Assembly: GCF_002104995.1 (NCBI RefSeq)
Contig: NW_024468251.1
Location: 558,001 to 622,000, forward strand
Direction of reading: 5' to 3'
DNA: 64,000 bases
Source: Linderina pennispora
Taxonomy: Eukaryota; Kickxellomycota; Kickxellomycetes; Kickxellales; Kickxellaceae
This document shows positions 46,418-59,031 of the stretch, one piece after another. The position numbers and the translations under genes are program-made. Position 1 is the first letter of the stretch; the number at the start of each line of letters is the position of its first letter. The notes below the pieces were generated by a model, which searched no databases, was not told the origin of the DNA, and saw only the letters and a list, made by a program, of their open reading frames with translations.

Positions 46418-46680
46418 CATGCTGTATGTGCCACCACTAACACGGTTCCGCAGATATGTCGAGTAGCCGGTGAGTTACAGGTAACAGTGCCTATGACCAC
46501 TGCATGTTCAATCTTGGTGCAAGTGATATAATATCCTGCCTGCGATGATGTTGCTATCAGCGCTAAGCTACGCACTAACGTTAATATAACTTACTCGTTC
46601 AGTTTCAAGCTGATATACATCCCCAAAGCCGCTACCAGCCGGCCAATTATCATATAGACATGCAGCATTGGCACAACTAT

Positions 46681-46737
46681 GTGAACCATATATAGGCTAA
46701 ATTTTAAAATGTAATATAGAGTTGCTGCGAAACAGTG
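46681..46737. repeat. copy 2 of a diverged ~55-bp duplication
   Basis: Begins GTGAACCATATATAGG and parallels the block at 46152. It contains a TATATA sequence, so both copies may be remains of promoters from a decayed gene family. Tentative. Confidence 0.35.
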
Positions 46738-47087
46738 GAATGAATGGAAAACGCGTGAATATTGCCTATCCATCCATATAATAGAGGACTATCACTTTTG
46801 ATCTTTGTTGCTAAGCGGCTGAGTGCGGCCGATTTATATATGAAAATCAATCAATATCATGTTTTCGTGGGCTGGCATATGCCTGTTAGTTGAAATTATG
46901 ACCTAGCGTAATAATGCACCTTGTCCGTAGCAAACCCTGCTCAAATCCAAACAGACAGTATAAATCTTGTTACTTGAAGCAGCTACCTTTCATTTCTGGT
47001 AGTATACATACCCATTTCATTAATTTCTTCACACCGATAGCAATCTATTGATTATCCTTCAATCCTACATGCGCACAATAAAATTGG

Positions 47088-47302
47088 GCCACAATGGCCA
47101 TTCATGCTGTTCCAAGTGAGCAACGCCACTACTTAGACGGGCACTTGCCCTTTCACCTGATGCTTCCTCCTTCCTTCTTTCATATATCATATTCCATACA
47201 TTCAATATAGATCGTGGAAAACTGCCTGGAGAATAAGCGTGTTCCTGACAGCTGCAGGAGGCTGTCTATACAAATGCATCGTACCCGAGACACACCAGTC
47301 AT
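47088..47302. repeat. dispersed repeat, copy A
   Basis: About 215 bp that align by eye at roughly 80% identity with 61908..62120. Shared landmarks in order: AACGCCACTACTTAGACGG, CTTCCTTC, CATACATTCAATAT, GTGGAA, GACAGCTGCAGGAGGCTGTC, and TCGTACCCGAGACACA. No gene follows this copy; the equivalent block at 61.9 kb lies just before a decayed F-box-like gene. Confidence 0.8.
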
Positions 47303-48054
47303 GATCTGTTCGCACTTTCAAACTCATGTGCTGTTGGCTACAAATGCGATTTCCATTTCGTTCAGTACCTTTCTTTTGCAGCAAGGCAGTGAGAGATATT
47401 AAAAGCCCATGAAGTGGTATCTTGACACTTTTCTCCTCCCAACTGCCCTCAAATACTCGTCAATTCTTGTTTTTGAAAAATGCAGCACGACCTCTGAGCA
47501 TAATGGCCACTTGGAAAAGTGAGGCAGTCGGATTTCGGTCCTAGCACATGGTTCAAATCCATTGCCAGTCTATATTTCGATGGCGTAATATCTAGGGTGG
47601 CTGAGAGAACGAAGCATCACACATACCTAATGCCAGCATATGGATAATGGGTATGGCTGTGTAGCGGTGGGGCCACCGGATGTGCATCGATAAACACTTC
47701 AGATATGTAGCGACTGAGCCTCTGGATGGATGGAGAGGAGGCTATTCTGAATCCTCTTGCTTTGTCAAAGTTCAGCAAGACACAGGGCCTGTCGCTGAGG
47801 TCTCCGACACTATCGAGTGTAAGTACATACGGCCGGCCTGGTCAGCATGGGTTTCGTTTCTCTCAGCATTTTCCACTCAGTCTTTCAAACATCTGCAAAA
47901 ATGGAGCTCATCCGTTTCATTTCTATTTTCACCTTTTCTAATGTCTGCAACAGCAGCAAATGTTTATTTTTATGATATCACATTGGGTCATCACAGTCCA
48001 AGATATATCTTCAACAACATACACTAATGACATATGATAGCAAAAAGGCAGCTA

Positions 48055-51000
48055 TTAATAGGCAGCCGAATGACGCATTGTCGGTCCAGGAACCGGCTGG
48101 AATGGCTGGTATCCGTACGCCATGCTCTCCATAGACGAGTCCGATGACACCGTGCCGTGCTCAACCCTCTCTGCAATATCAGAGTGCAGCAGCTTGATTA
48201 GCCACGACGGGATCTTGGGAATGCACCCAACCATACGCGACAAAACACTAACCCACGCAAGCTTCTCGCGCTCCGACTCGGCGTAGAACTCGATCGACCC
48301 CTGGTTGCCAAACTCGATGCTGAAGCTGTGCTGGATTCCACTCTCTGCGTCTACTGAGTCACCACTGACAACGCCAGAGTCCATCGACGAGGGCTTGCTT
48401 AGAGCAGAGTCAAAGGTCGCTCTCGACACATCCGAGGCGCCACGATCACGGTTGCGCAGGCGCCGCATCGACGACTGGCGCAGGGCCGGGTCAGCAATAT
48501 CCACGCTGTCGCCTGGCTCCGAGTCTGACGCATATTCATGCACTGACGCAGGCATGAATGGCCGCGACGTGTTTCCACGCGCCGAAAAGTCCGAGTTGCT
48601 CCGGCGGTGGGTTGACCCGCGGTGCAGATTGAATCCACGCGCAACGCCCTTGACCGGGGGCGACAGGCGCCGTGACCGCTCCTCCTTGTGGTCAATGACC
48701 CGCGTCGCCTCGTTGATATCAATGAAGCACCGCGGCTCGCGAGTGTCCTCGTGGTATGCAAACAGGAAGCCGCCGATCAGACGGAAGTACCGGCGGCGCC
48801 AGAACCGCGTGTCGCCGCCGCGCTGGCTCAGGAAGCCAGAGTTCAGCGTGCTGTTGTGGAAGTTGCACACCTCCATGGCGTTCTCGCATTGGCCCAGCGT
48901 GCGCGGCAGCTCGTCCTCGTTGAACAGCGGGCATGCAGGGATGAAAAACAGCTGCAGCTGAAGGCGCGCGCCCTTGCGGCTCTCCCACACGTTCTCGACA
49001 TCCCACGAGTCAACCAGGCTGTTCAAAAACACCTCCTCGAGCATCTCCCCCACATGAACCACTGCCACGCCGCGCGTCTCCTCCTTGAACTTGGCCTGAA
49101 CCAAGCCCTTGTTCGACGACCACTGGTCAAGCTCCGCCTCGCCTGGATCGTAGAACACGCTGGATGGCGCCTGAGTCGCATTGAGCGAGCGCGGGTCGGA
49201 TGCATAGTTGGCATTGGTGCTGCTCTTGGTCGAGTAGTGGCCGTTGCCGCCTTGGCCTGACAAAAAGGCACTTGACACACGGTCCGGCACCGTAGCCTGG
49301 CTGCGGCGCGGCTGCTGCTGTCCAGCCTGGATGTTGGCCGCATAACCAGGTCGGCGGGCACCAGGCATGTACTGGAACGACGGGTTGGAGAAGTCAAAGT
49401 CGCTGTCGTCGGGGCGGGCACAGTTCCACCGCCGGTTGTTGTTGCGCGACCGGGTGTTGCGCCGGACCAGCTTCTTGAACATGGGCGGTAGGCAGCTCGG
49501 GTCCCGCGCCCGCGGCCGTGCGCCCATGGGCGTGTTGCGCGGGTTGGAGATAATCGCATCGCTGCGGAACCGCATCCACATTGTCACCGACACATTCGGA
49601 TCTGTCAGGATGCGGAACTCCTGATTGATGCTGGCCGATGCTGCGCCGCCTACCTTGATCGGAGTCGTGGCCAGTGTGTCGATGCCATTGCGGATCACAA
49701 AGTACACCGAGTCAGTCTTGTCCTCCAGATCCTCAATGCTCAGGATGCGCATGTACAGGTATCCCTGGCGCTCGGATGCTCTCGGGGGCTTGAAGAACGG
49801 ACCAGCCGGAACTCCGTCCAGCTGCGACACGAACGACGGAATCACCGTTGGCCGCACTGTGCCGTAGTGGTCTGCGCCCACGCCCCCGTGCTTCACAACT
49901 GGGTCGTCAAAGTGCGGAGTTTCCATGGCTGGCAGCGGTGCACTGATGTGGCGCTCCTTTGTGGCAAGCTCGTCCATGACGCTGTCGACTAGGGACTTGG
50001 ACCGCAGCCGCAGCACAAGATTGCGGCGGATCGGCTGGCCGCTTGGGCCAATCATAACCTCCGACGATGACTCCTCGGCCACTTCATCGGCAGCTTCGCC
50101 CACGTTGGCAGCAATCGTCTGCTCAGGGAATGCCTGCGACGTCGGCGAGTAGAATGCCTCGTCGACAACACCCACTTGGCGCTCGTGGCTGCTGACGCTG
50201 GCATCGCTGGACCGCGCGCTGCCGCCGAGTGAAGCATCATCTGGGTGCAGCTGTTCTTCTGCGCCTGGAGCCGGTCGATTCCGGCTGGTGGGAATCAGGT
50301 CAAACACTGGATAGTATGCATCTGAGTTGCGTGCCCGCTTGTGAAGCTGCCGGATGGTGCCGCGGCTCGTTATGCCCTGCGTCGGCGCATCGGTTAGTGC
50401 CAGTTCATGGTCATACACGAGCCCGCCCTGCTCCGACTCCAGCGAGTTCGACGGGCCACGCTTGAACTGCGACACGCGCTTCATCTCCTCCTGCCGGTCG
50501 TGTGCCGAGCGGGAGTACTGCTGCCGGAGCAGCGCTAGCTGCTGCTGCTCCCACTGTGCCACCAGCCGCGGGTCGTTGAGCTCATTCAGAGCAGTACGCG
50601 CGTGGTCACTAAGCGGCACGCGGAATAGAACATCGTTGGGCACAAACTGTAGCGGGTGCGTGCCCTCAGGCAAAGACTCTGCCGACGCAAACCCGTGGCC
50701 AAGCTCGACAGTCGGTGCTGGCGGCGTGCTGGCCTTGGGGAAAACCAGCTCTATTGGCGCTGTGCTTACGCTCGTGTTGCCGACATAATCGTCCTGGTGC
50801 CCACCCTCCTCGGTGCCGGCAGTCATGCCGATGCTGTAGCCGATGATCGAATGGTCAGGCACAGTAGCGTGGCCCGCCAGCGGCTGGTTAGCTCGCTGTG
50901 CAGCCTGCTCCAAGAGCTGTGCGCTCGAGTCATGTGGCGTCGGACTATGTCGCGACCGCACGCCGCTCGATTGCGCCAGGTCGCCGCTGTCCATAGGCTG

Positions 51001-54000
51001 GAGCATCATCAGGCTGGCACTCGCCGACACTGGGCGAGACATGACGCCAATTTCGGGGCGGCCCATGCTGCTGCGGCTAGCCATAGTGCTTGTATCTTCT
51101 AGGCTCGGGCCATACACGGCCTGCGCGTCGAACGGGAATGAGCCCGACGAATTGGCCATCGAGCGCACAGAACTCTTGTCATCTTCGGCTCCTGGCACTG
51201 TAAGATTGCTGCGCACTCCCATCGACGCTGCCGAATCGCGCGGAGATACCTTGACTGGGCTTTCCGGATTTCCAGCTGATGCTGAGGAACCATGCGGCGA
51301 GACTTTGGCGGAACGAGCAGGCGAGGCCAGTGTCTGCAGAGGCACATTATCCTCAGCATCCTCCTCCTCCTCTTCGTCGATATCTTTGTCGTACGCTTCA
51401 GAGATCGCCGACATACGACGTACAACAGATTGCGGCTGGCTCAGAGGTCTCGGCCGCTGCTGCATCTCTGGCCGCTTTGGTTGCACTGGGTCTGAGGCAG
51501 TCGACAGAAGCGACTGTCTTGGCGACTCAGTGCTCGCCCTTCCGGCAGATGAGGCCAACGATGAACCATTCGATGTCCCAAGTCCCATTGGCGACGGTGT
51601 GTGGGTGCCACCAATCGTCCCTGGCTGCCACTCTCGCGAACCACGCAGCGACGCCCGCGACGTGCGCAGCGAAGAGCGCTCCTCATCCTCCTCAAACACT
51701 GTTGACAGGTTGAACGGCTTGTGGCTACTCCCTGCAGCGGGCATCATCTCATCAAAGATCCCCTGACGACGCATCTCAATGTCAGCAATCTCGTCATCGT
51801 CGATTTTATCCAGATCCTCAATCGCAATGTACTCGTCACTAGGCGCGCGCGGATCCGGGTAGTACCCCTGCATGCCTTCATCTACCCCCTCGGGATGCGG
51901 ATCCGGATAGAAAGGCACTGTGGCATCGGTCTCCGATCGAAGCCCGGGCGTCAGCTCCTCGGACGACCGCGAGCGGTAAACCGACAGGTCCTGGTGGTAC
52001 TGGCGGTTGAACTTTTCGGGCGACGACGCGAGCTGGGCCGCCAAGCCCACATGGTTATTGGTTGCGCCTGCCTGCACGCTGTCATTGGGATCACTGGCAT
52101 TGTCAGTGAAGATCGACTCCCCCGACTCGTTCGAATGCTTCGAGCCATTCGAGCTGAGGCGCGACCGAGTCTCGTCAACAACGTCGATGCGCGGCAGCGG
52201 GCTGCGGCGCTCCGGTACACGAGGCGAGCCCTCAGAGTGTACATCGGAGCTCTGCCTGGCCAAGCCTGGATTGCTACCGCTGCTGCTCGGGTCTCCGCCG
52301 TGTATCTGGGTCGTGTGGTCGAGTGAGTCCGAGCTATCGGTGGTGGCAGCTGAGCCGGTAACCATGGCTGCCGGGTGAGGGCGGCCCACTACAGGGCTGC
52401 TGCTTCCCTCACCCGCCCGACGAAAAAAAGCCGCCGACTCCAGGTTCCCCTCGCTCATCTGCACGGAGCCGCTACGAAACCGATGCTGCCCAGACCCCGG
52501 TGGGCTGCCAACCTCGGTCCGGCTTACTGGCGAGTCTGAACGGCTGCTGCCCGTTACCAGCTGCGGTGCGCTGTTGAATAGCGCCTGGCGCTGGCGCACC
52601 ACACCGCTGCCTGAGATACGCGCCAAGGTACCGCTCTTGCGCCGACTGCCGTGCTGGCTGTCACGCCGCACGCTACTCGGTGCGCTGCCCCTGTGGCTAT
52701 TGCTGGGCGAGTTTGTGGACGACGTTACGAAACCAGGCTTGTGATATACAGACACAGGCGCGGAATCGCTACTTTTGCGGGCAGACACACTCGCATGGTG
52801 TTCACTGAGCGGCGACGCTCCAGGCACCGGCGTCTCGGGAGCTGGCGTGCCTGCAGTGTCTGACCCGGTGAAGATATTATAATCTTCATATGCACTGTGG
52901 TCCAGCTCTAGATCCTCGGCTATATCCTCGAGCGGAGACCCCAGTCCCTGGTATCCGCCCAGTGCGCTGCGGTTACCCAGGCTATCAGTGCTGTGGCTTG
53001 ACGACGACGTCGTGCTGTTGCTGGTGGTGCTGTCCTGGCGCTCCAGCGTGTTTACGCTCTGCGAGGGACTCGAGCTACCATCATCTTCACCATCATTGCC
53101 ACCGTTGCCAGCACCCGAACCACCGCCGACCGGCGCATCGCCAGAGCCATCGCCAGAGCCATCGCCACTTCCACGCCGATCCGGCTGATCCCTGGCGCTG
53201 CCATTGGACTTTTCGCCTGAATCCTGGAAGACACCCGAACCGCCGGCGCCCGACGAGCTCTCATGGCCACTCGCTCTGCTGAACGTGCTCGATATACTGG
53301 TGGAGCGCTCTACAGGAGACCGTAGGTCGGGACGTTTTGGGATGGCTGGCGCAGACACCAGGCCCAGGGATCCAGGGTTGGCCGATGTGCGGTCCTCGAT
53401 GAAGCTCATCGGTCTCTGCGGGATACCGGCAGGTACGCTAGTTTGGCGCTCAAAGTTCTGCGACAGAGCAGCCACCCGGCCAATGCGGGCTGAGTTCGGA
53501 CCGCTGGCATTCATCGACGCCAGGTTGATAGTTCGGTTGCTCGGGCTAGTCATAGCCTTCAACGACGACGGTGGTCGGGCATCCACGGGTGTGCTCATCG
53601 CACGTGACCGCAGCGGCACACCTACCGGCGACAGTGGGCTCGCTGGTTGCTCGGTCTTCCGCGCGGTCGACTGCGACACCAGATTGCGTGTCTTCAGGTT
53701 AGCCAGCGACGGCGAGATCTTGCGTACCGACGGCCGCGGCTGCAGCGCCGGGGCAGCCGAGCCCAGCGCATTAAAGGTCTGTGCGCGGATCCGCCCGTTG
53801 ATTGACGCTCCAGAGACACTGTGTGCTTCGCGCGTCATCCCCCGGGGCCGCTTCTCAGCCATCACCGGCGCAGTGCTGCGGTTGCCCAGCACACTCGGAC
53901 TGCGACTATCCAGCCTGCTGCCAGGCCGCTCATCGACCAGCTTCTTGCGCAGCGGCGATTTGATCGCAGAATTGTCCTCCTCGTCGCCATCGTCGCCGCT

Positions 54001-57000
54001 CTCCTCAGCCGCATTCTCGTACATACGCAGGCTGCTCAGGGGTCGCGAGACCGGCCGCCTACCGATCGGCGAGCTGGCACCGAACCGCGGGATCGCCTTG
54101 TTGGGTGCGCCAGGCTTTGACGAGTTGCGCTTGATCAGTGTCTGCAGGTACTCCTCGCGCTTATCGCGAGTCAGCGGGAGATCTGGCGGCGGCATCGGCT
54201 CCTCTTGTGTGGACTCTTCGTGCTGGGGCTCCTCATAGTCGGTTTTGGCTGCTGCTGACTCGGCCAGGCTGCCGCTCGACAGCTTCGACGAGGCCAAGGT
54301 GAACACGGGCTCTGAACTGAAGCCAACAGGATCGTCGGCCATCATTTCGGCCGTGATTCGCCCGCCGCGCCGCCCAATGCGGCCGTTCTTGGTCATGACC
54401 TCGGATGGCGACGGCATCTCATGCTCCTCAAGAGTTTCGCTAACAGCCTTCTCAGCTTGCTCGCGCTCCTTGACGGGTTCGGGAACAGTGGCTATCGGCT
54501 CAGTGATCTCAGGAGCCTCCTCATCCTCGGAATCATCAGAAACCGTCTGATCAGCCTCGGGCTCTTCGGCAATGGCAAATAACGATGCTGCTGTGGGCCG
54601 CGGTGCAGGAACCGGCGACGGCGTTCCGGACCTCCGCTCCACATCAATATCCTCAGGCTCATCATGGAATACACTACTCTCCTCGCCCACAGTCAGCGAC
54701 GGCTCGGGTATTCCATTGTGCCAGTCATTCATCGATGTGTGCAGATCAGGCTGTGTCATTGCCCGTGGGCGGAAGGTAAATTCTGCCGTCTGCGTCAGCG
54801 AGCTAGATCCAGACTCTTGCGTCTCGTTGGCAGCTGGGACGCCAAACGGCGATGCCGACGACGACACACCAACTGTCGAGCTGCTTGACTCGCTGTTGCT
54901 GTTAGTCGACGTGCGGCTCGCCATGCTAGCTGTGCTGGCCGGCCGCCCCATGATCATCTCATACAGCGAGTCACGCAGCGAAAACGGACTTGTTGGCCTC
55001 TGCATCGAATCGTCGCCCTTTGCCAAATGCGTCGGCGAGGTCGAAATCGGCGCCAGCTTTTTGGCCATCTCAGGAGCCGGAACCCCGGCACTCTGCATGC
55101 TGACTGGGAACGCCGAAACCGGATTTGCCTTTAGATCTGGCATGTGTGCCTTCTCAACAGCCATCGCCAGCGACTGCATATTGATCGAGCCCGATGATGA
55201 CAGTGAGCTGAGCGACAAGTGCTTGCCGGAAGTAGCCGACAGTGCCGGCGACACCGACTTGCCCGACTCAGACAAGCCTGATCCCGACTGGCAGTACGAT
55301 GGCTCCTGCTGCACGACCTCGTCCGAGTCGCTAAAGATCCCCTCAATGTCATCGTCGTTGATTGTGCTCGGATCCACTTTGATCCGGATCGACCGGTCGT
55401 TTGACTGCGGCAGCGGATCGCCGCCGTCTGATACCTGGCTCACGGTGTCACTACCGTCAGTCTCCTCTGCCACACTTGCCACAGGCTCTTCTCCTGTCTG
55501 TGACTGTGCGCTCTGGTACTCGGACTCGCTGCCCAGTCCACCGGCAGAATAGTAAGACGATAGCATGCTGTCTGCATTTGACGACGAGCGCGGGCGGCCA
55601 GAGTCAGAGCTTTCAATCGAAACCATGCTGACAGGCCGTCCGCTGCCGCTGTATGCACTGCTGCGCTTCTTGTCAAATATTCTCTTCTGCATCGGCTGGT
55701 GGTCGCTATTGCGCTTTTCCATGCTTGTACGGCTGCCACCCAGGCCAAGGCTGGTGCGGTCGCCTGAAGATGACAACAGTGAAACCTCGTCATCCTGGTC
55801 ATCAGCGTACTCGTCAGACTGTGCTGACTGCCGCTTCATTTGCTTGATGTGCTCGTCCGAATTATTGCCGCTGATGCATGTGTCGTCGTTGCTCGAATCC
55901 TGCAGGCCAGGCAACCCGCCGGCTCCAGCCAAGCCGAGATCTCCAGTGTCCCGGGCTGCCGACACATCCTCCTCGTCGCTAAAATGCTCTAGCATCTCCA
56001 TCGGTACCTCAGGGTCGCCAGAATCCATCAGGCTGCCTTGCGGAAATTCATACTCTTGCACCTGCGCTGGCTGGTGCGGCGGGTACATCTGGTAGCGCGT
56101 GCCACGCACCTGTTCGCGATACATGGCTAGCCACTGAAGCGTGGGCTTGTCGTTTGTAATGCTCGCTGGCAGGAACCCCATCTTGTTGCGGATATCTACT
56201 GCCGCGCCCTGGCGCAGCAACCGCTCGACCAAATTTGCGTCGTTATAGAAGGCGGCCAGATGCAATGTGGTGTTGTGCTGGCGACCAAACAGGTGCGAGT
56301 CGAGCTGCTCGGGCGACGTCGCGTCGATCAGGGCGCTCAGGATGACCTCGCGTACTGCGACATGTTCGCGCATCTGCTCAGGAGTCATGCCCGACATATG
56401 CTCGTGCTGCTGTTGCTGCTGCTGGTTGCCAATCCGCCAGTGCGCATACGCGTTCTTGTACCCCATTATGGCCACCTGCAAGCCATCCATGCCTGTCGTG
56501 TCCATCCCCAGCCAGTCGCTGGCAATCGGCGTCAGGGCACTATGGAACGGCGTCGGTTCGATCCGCCGCATGTTCAAAACCTCTGGGTAGTCGGCCAGCA
56601 TTGCGTGCACCTGAATCGACCGCCCCTCTGTGATCGCGCCGAACCACTGCTTGTATAGCTGCTGCGGCCACCGGGGCTCTCTGCTTTTGCGTCCGCGGCT
56701 GCCTGCCAGAGAATTCTTGCTGTATGATGACCGTCGCCGGTTGATCGGGTTGTCGCTGTTGTTGACTGGCAGGTTGCCGTTGAAGTTGATGTGCGATGGT
56801 GCTCTCATTCCCTAGAAGGATATTTGGTAGCAGATGTGCGCGGTGTGCTTAGTTGTGGGTGTAAATAGATATCAGAACAGTGCGAGAAGGGAATGAAAAA
56901 GAAAAGGCACTCCCAGCTGTCACGGTTGCCGGTATATGAAGGCACGTTCCTCCTCTCCCGGCCCTCCCTATGTTTTCGTGCGTTCCTGTTTTCACCTAGC

Positions 57001-57465
57001 CAAACTGCTGGCCAGCCGACAATAAGCTGCGACAAAGCGTTACTGGCCAAATCTGCTGCCAGCCGATATTGTGCAGAGTATTTTTACCACAACCCCTCCT
57101 TGTGCCTGGAGCACGAAGAGGTGAGAAAGCCTGCCTGTCCCATGCGCTTCATTTTTGGACAGCACGCCCTATCGAAACCGGCAGGCCGGGGTTTGTTCTT
57201 GGCGAGCCATATGACCCATGCACAATAGCCAGGCAATATTTCCCAAATAACTTACCGGTGTAGAGCCTTGGCGTGCCGACACGGGTAGTGAGGGCGACTT
57301 TGGGATCTCGATTGGGCCGACAACCGACTCTGGGATGTCCTCACCATCCGAGCTGTCGAACGAGCTGTCTGAATCGCCGCTGTGCCGGCGCGACCGACGC
57401 GACCCATGTGTGCCGCTGGTGTGATGGTGGTTTCCGGCTGGTGTGTGGTGGTTGCGGAAAATCAT
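48055..57465 (-). CDS. giant ankyrin-repeat plus anillin/Bud4-like PH-domain protein
   Basis: Probably a cortical or septum-site scaffold, by analogy with Bud4, Mid2 and anillin. Exon 1 (57256..57465, MIFRNHHTPAGNHHHTSGTH) and exon 2 (48055..56811) are joined in phase 0 across a 444-nt GT-AG intron, giving about 2,988 residues with no frame break. An ankyrin segment near residues 245-290 (TLHLAAFYNDANLVERLLRQ, GAAVDIRNKMGF) follows a glutamine run. Some 1,900 disordered Ser/Pro/Arg-rich residues come next. The C-terminal part has a C2-like anillin-homology region (QGYLYMRILSIEDLEDKTD, near 49740) and a PH domain (DTRFWRRRYFRLIGGFLFAY; SIEFYAESEREKLAWVSVLS) with a disordered insertion, ending MRHSAAY-stop. 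Exon 1 is supported by an in-frame splice; without it the protein would start at 56808. Confidence 0.85.
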
Positions 57466-59031
57466 TATTTTTCTAGCGCCCTTTGCTGAGTTTAAATTGT
57501 CAGAGCGAATGGGAAGGAGTAAGGAGAGAAGGAAAGCAAAAAGAGAGCGCTGTAGACCGAGTACCTCTTGCCCCTGGGCTATGTTGTCGCTTTGTGTCAG
57601 TGGGCTCAGACCGGACCGTGGGCTGTCTATGTGATACCAGGTGCGTCCTGAAAACTGGTGGGGGAAGAAAAGAAAAACAGGCCAAAGGGGTATTGTTGTG
57701 CTGGCTCACAGGGTGGAAAAGAAGGAATGCGAGCAAGAAGGCCAATACCAGGTGCTGTGAAATAGACGCGATGTTGCACAAGGTGGTTGACGCGATGTGA
57801 ATAGTGCTGCTCTGGTGCTAGAATGATAGCAAGGAACAAGGACCACGCGAAAATACTATGCCGACCGAGGGCGGGTTGAATTACGAGAGTGAGGAAAAAA
57901 CAGCAAAGGGTGTCAAAAACAAAAGGGAGCAGAAAAAGGAGCGAAGACAGGAACTGCGAAGGTGGTGGATGGGTGTTGATGGCAGTAGGTGTCTATGAAA
58001 ACAAGTGCGAGCCACGGCTGCAGAGACAGGCTCGAGGGCTTGGGTGTGTACGCGAGATGGCGTCAACAAAGGCTAATGGCACAGACTCGGCTGATGGTTG
58101 TGGTGAAAGCGTGTGCAGGGCTGCTAGTGCCTCCTCTGACCAGCTGCTGCAATAAGCCGAATGGATATGTGGAACAAGGGCAGGACACCTGGGGGCTGTT
58201 TGTACAAAGGCGAGGAAGGTGAGACAGGCAGTCCAGCGCGTAAGGAGATATAGCTAGGAAGTAAATAGAATACTCAAGCAGTTGGAAGATGAAGATGCTG
58301 TCTTGCCCACCATGCCTGCGTGTCTAAACCGTCCCTCACCTCACCCACGATGAAGTGCACCTAGCTGAGGTATAGTGCCAGCATCGTCCTGCAGCGGCTG
58401 TGATTGGCGGCCAGGGCATCACGGGCCCGCGCGTTCATTATTTACGCTTTTGCGGAGCTGGCGCTGGAGCTGCAAAAAAGTGCGGGGGCAGGGCTCAGAC
58501 CGCGACAACCAAAAAACCTGCGCACAACGCCGCAGCAGCCGCCCGGATATAATCTCGGCAGTTGGCAATACAGATCAGAGATCCAGAAAGGAGCGGGCAA
58601 CGCCGCCTCAGACGACAGGCACACTCTGGGGGATATCTCGCAACCCAGAAATGGATTATCGGCGGCTGCTAATAGTGGCTCAGGCAGCTAGTGCGGGCGC
58701 AGGTCACTCCAGCTGGAGGAGACCACAACCAAGCATTTTGCGCTGGCCGCAGTAATATGTAAAGAGGCCAAACAGCGAGGCCGCTGAGGGATGTCATCTC
58801 CGACCTCCACCTATTTTTTGTTTTGCTCAACAGCTGCGGCCACGTCGTGGGGCTTGCCATACTGAAGCATATAAATCGCCACCGGCTGTTGCTGAGTGAC
58901 ACGCTGCTCTATTCATCGGTAGATACCAAACACGAATTCTTTCCTTCATCAATTCGCCATTATCTTCTGTACCCTTGACCGCCTGCACTAGATCCACAAC
59001 CACCCCTGTTCCCTCCACCCCATCCGCGACC
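57466..59031. promoter_or_regulatory. 1.57-kb divergent region between anillin-like and ABC-F genes
   Basis: No supported gene. The left half is A/G-rich on the plus strand, hence pyrimidine-rich toward the anillin-like gene. An inverted CCAAT (ATTGG near 58403) and a TATAAAT box (58870..58876) serve the right-hand gene. Several open frames near 57.9-58.7 kb lack motifs. Confidence 0.45.
58870..58876 (+). promoter_or_regulatory. TATA box of ABC-F gene
   Basis: TATAAAT 156 bp before the ATG at 59032, followed by a pyrimidine-rich leader. Confidence 0.55.

Larger units (their letters stand above)
44525..48054. other. 3.5-kb gene-free, AT-richer island with decayed repeats
   Basis: No supported gene in 3.5 kb, an unusual gap for this window. 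The part after about 46 kb is clearly richer in A and T than the genes around it. It contains an A14 run at 45199-45212, a 10-bp perfect hairpin (46390..46417), a diverged short duplication (46152.. and 46681..), and a copy of a dispersed repeat (47088..47302) that recurs at 61.9 kb. Open frames such as 45178..45504 and 47680..48027 have no motif. Confidence 0.55.

Noticed and set aside
47490-47580. GGTTCAAATCC, a match to the tRNA B box, with an A-box-like word upstream
   Set aside because: The T-arm is only partly paired and the sequences seven bases outside do not form an acceptor stem.
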